Origin: Cyanobium sp.
GTDB taxonomy: Bacteria > Cyanobacteriota > Cyanobacteriia > PCC-6307 > Cyanobiaceae
DNA length: 16,410 nucleotides
Reading direction: 5' to 3'
Assembly (NCBI GenBank): GCA_014191535.1
Contig: BJHC01000003.1
Span: forward strand, 1 to 16,410
Shown one piece after another: positions 13,842 to 16,410 of this stretch. Below the pieces are notes generated by a model, which had not been told where the DNA came from, ran no database searches, and saw only the letters and a list, made by a program, of their open reading frames with translations. A program made the translations under genes and the position numbers. Position 1 is the first letter of the stretch. Each line of letters starts with the position of its first letter.

Positions 13842-14248
13842 TCAGGCCACGCGGCGCACGGCCACCTGCACGCGGTTGCCGCGACGGCTCCAGCGCACGT
13901 CCTCAAAACACTGGTGGATCAGAAACAGACCGCGGCCGCTGCAGGCATCCGGCGCATCGGGCAGAGCGCTGCGCGGCCCTGGGGCGGCAGGCCTGATCCT
14001 TCGTCCTGCACCTGAAACACCAGCCAGCGCGGTGTGAGGATCCGCCGCACCCGCAGGCACTTGCGCGGGTCATTGCCGTTGCCGTGGCGCACCGCATTCA
14101 CCAACACCTCCTGCAGCCCCAATTGCAGGGTGCCGAGCTGGGCTGTGCCGTTGATCGGCTCCAGCAACAGCTCCAACAGGGGAGCGAGGTGCAGCGTGGA
14201 CGGGGTAATGAAATCAGCCCAACGCAAGGGCATCCAACGCGAAGCCAT
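13842..14248 (-). pseudogene. Frameshifted GHKL ATPase (RsbW/SpoIIAB-like anti-sigma factor kinase)
   Basis: Two minus-strand frames together make one GHKL-type protein. The first, from ATG 14248 (MASRWMPLRWADF), carries the N-box (LQEVLVNAVRHGN, with Glu, Asn and His-Gly) and the G1 box (QVQDEGSGLPP). It runs into a stop at 13919. The second frame continues the family sequence with DAPDACSGRGLFLIHQCFED (G2 box region) and RWSRRGNRVQVAVRR to the TGA at 13842. Joining them needs one extra base around 13977-13990. Adding one C to the short C-run gives an uninterrupted 135-residue protein with all boxes in order (407 nt plus 1 equals 136 codons). Intact relatives phosphorylate an anti-sigma antagonist or bind a sigma factor. 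The break may be a real mutation or a sequencing indel; no canonical slippery heptamer is present. Confidence 0.8.
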
Positions 14249-14322
14249 GGTCGCGGGTGCTGGGGGCACATCCCCGGCATCTCGACCCTACCGCTGCAGC
14301 AGAGCTGCTGCTGCGGGCGTCA

Positions 14323-15045
14323 TCAGGCGGGCACGCGGCGCTGCAGGGCGGGATGGGACAGCAGCGCATCCATCAGGCGCACGCCACGCAACTGGTTCAC
14401 CAGCGGCAGGTGGCCCTCCGGGGCCTCCAGCGACCAGGTGAAGGAGCCGGGATAACGCGTCCACACCCCGGCCTGCTTCCAGCCCAGGCGCGGCCACAGC
14501 TGATCCCAGCGGCCGGAGAGGCTGCGCAGCAGGCGCAACTGCACCGAAAAGCCGAAGCGACCCTGGGAATAGACCACCCAGAGGCGATCGAGGCTCTCCA
14601 GATCCGCAGCAGCGATCGGGGGCACCTCGGAGTAGTAGACGTAGCCGCGCTTGACGGCATCGGCGCCGGCCAGCTGGCGCAGGTGCTCACTGGTGAGCCG
14701 GTCGGCCTCCTCGAAGGCCTGGTCGATCAGCGCCCGCTGCAGGGGGGCGTAATCGAGGCCCTGAGCGCTGCTCACCGCCAGCCAGCCCTCCGGATGGCGT
14801 TGCCAGAAGCTGTCGACGAGGGAATCCCGCTGGCTGAGCAGCAACTGCACCAGGGTGCCCGGGGCCCAGTCGTCAGCGGTGGCGTCGAGGCGGTCGAGTT
14901 GCTCGGGAATCAGGGGGCGCAGCTCCAGGCAACGCTGTTGCAACTGAGGAATCAGCGTGCGCCGTTGGCGCGGCGCGGCACTGAGAAAACGCTCCAGCAA
15001 CTGGTCGGCACTGACCGTGGTGGTGACAGGGGGTCCGGAAAGCAT
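14323..15045 (-). CDS. gun4: GUN4 domain protein, activator of Mg-chelatase
   Basis: This 240-residue protein has an N-terminal helical-bundle region (about 10-95) and a GUN4 core (about 100-235). Core landmarks are EEADRLTSEHL at 112-122, SEVPPIAAADLESLDRLWVVYS at 139-160 (read in two parts), QGRFGFSVQLRLL at 161-173, and TWSLEAPEGHLP at 203-214, ending in LRGVRLMDALLSHPAL. GUN4 binds protoporphyrin IX and Mg-protoporphyrin and stimulates the ChlH subunit of Mg-chelatase in chlorophyll synthesis. Length and two-domain layout match cyanobacterial Gun4. ATG 15045 is the only reasonable start. The gene diverges from mnmH over 64 bp and lies upstream of the broken anti-sigma kinase on the same strand (74 bp). 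Confidence 0.92.
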   Translation of the reverse strand: MLSGPPVTTTVSADQLLERFLSAAPRQRRTLIPQLQQRCLELRPLIPEQLDRLDATADDWAPGTLVQLLLSQRDSLVDSFWQRHPEGWLAVSSAQGLDYAPLQRALIDQAFEEADRLTSEHLRQLAGADAVKRGYVYYSEVPPIAAADLESLDRLWVVYSQGRFGFSVQLRLLRSLSGRWDQLWPRLGWKQAGVWTRYPGSFTWSLEAPEGHLPLVNQLRGVRLMDALLSHPALQRRVPA

Positions 15046-15109
15046 CGAGAGGGACTGAGCTGTCGCCAGCGTTGGCCCACTATGTCAGGCGTGGCCGGAG
15101 GCAGGCGGA

Positions 15110-16171
15110 GTGACCACGCAGGGGCGTGAAGGGATCGAACCGTTCCTGGCGGCCGCCGGTGCCGTGTTGGATGTGCGCGCCCCGAGCGAGTACGCCCAGG
15201 GCCACATCCCCGGCGCCCGCAATCTGCCCCTGTTCAGCGATGCGGAGCGGGCGGCGGTGGGGACCGCCTACAAGCAGCAGGGCCGTCAGGCCGCGATCCA
15301 GCTGGGGCTGGAGCTGGTGGGGCCGCGCTTGGCGGAGCTGGGGGAAGCGCTGCGCACGGCCCAGGCGGAGCAGGGCGGCGTGCTGCGGCTGCACTGCTGG
15401 CGCGGTGGCATGCGATCAGAGAGCGTCGCCTGGTTGGCCCGGCAGCTTGATCTGCCGGTGATCGTGCTGGAGGGGGGCTACAAGGTGTTCCGGCGCTGGG
15501 TGCTGGAGCTACTCGAGGAACCCTGGCCAGTGCAGTTGCTGGGGGGTCGCACGGGCACCGGCAAGACCGATCTGCTGTTGGCACTGCGGCAGCGGGGCGT
15601 GGCCGTGCTGGATCTCGAGGGCTTGGCCCATCACCGCGGCAGCAGCTTCGGGGGCCTGGGCCTGCCGCCCCAGCCCAGCAATGAGCATTACGAGAACCGC
15701 ATCGCCATGGAGCTCCGACACCACCGGCAGCGGGGGGCCCAGCAGATCTGGCTGGAGGCCGAGAGTGCCCAGGTGGGTCGCTGCCGCATCCCCGCCGGTT
15801 TGTGGCGCCAGATGCAGGAGGCGCCGCTGCTGGAGATTCAACGGCCCCTGGCGGAACGGCTGCGGCAACTGGTGGCCGTCTACGGCGGTCAGGACCCGGT
15901 GGCCCTGCGCGATGCCACCGAACGCATCGCCCGCCGGCTCGGACCGCAGCGCACCAGCGCCGCCGTGGAGGCGATCGACCGCGGCGACTGGACCGCCGCC
16001 GCCAGCCAGATGCTCGATTACTACGACCGCTGCTACGACCATGAGCTGGCCCGCCACGGCGCGGAGGATCAGCGGCGTCTGCTGGGCAGCCACGACCTGG
16101 GCCACCTGAGCGCGGAAGCGGCCGCTGATCAGCTGCTGGGCACCGGTTGCATGACCGCCAGCCCCGCCTAG
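15110..16171 (+). CDS. mnmH: tRNA 2-selenouridine synthase (rhodanese plus P-loop)
   Basis: MnmH/SelU replaces sulfur by selenium in 2-thiouridine at wobble position 34 of tRNAs, going through a geranylated intermediate. The 353-residue protein has an N-terminal rhodanese domain (DVRAPSEYAQGHIPGARNLP near 21-40) with catalytic C96 in HCWRGGMRS. A P-loop follows in the second half: G146-R-T-G-T-G-K152-T153. EAESAQVGRCRIP near 219-231 and a helical C-terminus complete the family pattern. The start is GTG 15110, which places the rhodanese domain correctly; other nearby ATG/GTG codons are out of frame. Purine-rich GGCGGA lies immediately before it. Selenium use would need SelD elsewhere in the genome; without it the enzyme could still geranylate thiouridine. 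The C-terminal 12 or so residues (TGCMTASPA) look unconserved. Confidence 0.93.
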   Translation: MTTQGREGIEPFLAAAGAVLDVRAPSEYAQGHIPGARNLPLFSDAERAAVGTAYKQQGRQAAIQLGLELVGPRLAELGEALRTAQAEQGGVLRLHCWRGGMRSESVAWLARQLDLPVIVLEGGYKVFRRWVLELLEEPWPVQLLGGRTGTGKTDLLLALRQRGVAVLDLEGLAHHRGSSFGGLGLPPQPSNEHYENRIAMELRHHRQRGAQQIWLEAESAQVGRCRIPAGLWRQMQEAPLLEIQRPLAERLRQLVAVYGGQDPVALRDATERIARRLGPQRTSAAVEAIDRGDWTAAASQMLDYYDRCYDHELARHGAEDQRRLLGSHDLGHLSAEAAADQLLGTGCMTASPA

Positions 16172-16410
16172 GGGGCGCATCGGGCGCGATGAACAAGCCT
16201 GCGGCAGATCCGCAAACAGCCGTTGCAGCAGCACCCCAGACACGGCGGCCCCATCCCACTGCGGGGGGCGGGGTAACACCGGGGGTTGGCTGATCTGAGA
16301 GGTGGGGGGTCTGACCCGAGTGAGTCAGCCCCTGCAGAGCAGCCAAACCGCACATCCCCGTTCGTTGGGGGCCGGCACCGACCGGGCAGTCAGGCGTCAG
16401 GCAACCATGC
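16172..16410. other. Terminal 239 bases without a convincing gene; hairpin-rich
   Basis: Short frames exist on both strands: a 34-codon frame from ATG 16189 and a Cys-rich 61-residue minus-strand frame ending at 16168. None has family likeness or a ribosome site. The stretch holds a hairpin at 16306-16332 and a smaller one around CCCC-GTTCGTT-GGGG near 16356-16370. An ATG at 16407-16409 might start the next gene, but only its first codon is inside the window. Confidence 0.5.
16306..16332. other. Strong hairpin in the intergenic region after mnmH
   Basis: GGGG-T-CTGAC pairs with GTCAG-CCCC (9 bp with one bulged T) around the 8-base loop CCGAGTGA. There is no T-run on either strand, so it is not a standard intrinsic terminator. 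It lies 135 bp after the mnmH stop and could be part of a leader, a small RNA or an operator. Confidence 0.45.

Noticed and set aside
15051..15109. ACTATGT in the gun4/mnmH gap as a shared -10 element
   Set aside because: It matches the consensus poorly on both strands and has no supporting -35 element; too weak to list.
16168..16353. Minus-strand Cys-rich 61-residue frame with its stop overlapping the mnmH stop
   Set aside because: It has no ribosome site, no family likeness and a composition typical of shadow frames in GC-rich DNA; the Cys cluster arises from reverse reading of GCA-rich sequence.

Overview
This window looks like ordinary chromosome of a high-GC unicellular picocyanobacterium of the Synechococcus/Cyanobium type. 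The evidence is a minor phycobilisome core subunit (ApcF), a GUN4 protein for chlorophyll synthesis, a SipA/CRR42-type small protein, a type I glutamine synthetase with an NtcA-like promoter, and very G+C-rich, tightly packed coding. I did not see the octamer palindrome GCGATCGC that is abundant in many other cyanobacteria, which fits the picocyanobacterial lineage. Assignments come from reading motifs, not from database searches.

Layout. Positions 1-719 hold the C-terminal half of an M16 peptidase, facing a SipA/CRR42-like gene (723-962, minus) with 3 bp between stops. A plus-strand run follows: bioY (biotin ECF transporter S component), lspA (signal peptidase II), a class A penicillin-binding protein with an N-terminal FHA domain, and a membrane-anchored GTPase with a DUF697 tail. 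On the minus strand, a PLP-dependent group II decarboxylase is coupled by ATGA to a small one-helix membrane protein whose tail overlaps the GTPase gene. tadA (plus) then overlaps the end of an alanine/serine-glyoxylate aminotransferase gene (minus), which lies behind apcF (minus).

Positions 9712-9954 are a divergent control region. They carry a plausible NtcA-activated promoter for glnA (GTT-N8-TAC, 22 bp, TACGGT). glnA ends in a strong intrinsic terminator. Next is an unrecognised 73-residue basic protein on the minus strand. A perfect GTA-N8-TAC palindrome lies just upstream of it, in the divergent space shared with a SAM-dependent methyltransferase. These features suggest a small nitrogen-control patch, and the 73-residue protein is a speculative candidate for a glutamine synthetase inactivating factor.

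Positions 12925-13823 hold three small unrecognised genes. Positions 13842-14248 hold a GHKL/RsbW-type anti-sigma kinase gene broken by an apparent single-base deletion. gun4 (14323-15045, minus) and mnmH (15110-16171, plus; tRNA 2-selenouridine/geranyl-thiouridine chemistry) diverge from a 64-bp gap. The last 239 bases hold no convincing gene but contain hairpins.

A general feature is compaction. Six convergent junctions fall inside the window. Their spacings are 3 bp, a 92-bp overlap, a 71-bp overlap, a 4-bp overlap, 18 bp, and 57 bp at the glnA end where the terminator sits. No mobile element, CRISPR array, tRNA or rRNA gene was seen. No exotic multi-gene system is evident; the most interesting signals are regulatory ones around glnA, the frameshift, and the overlapping gene tails.
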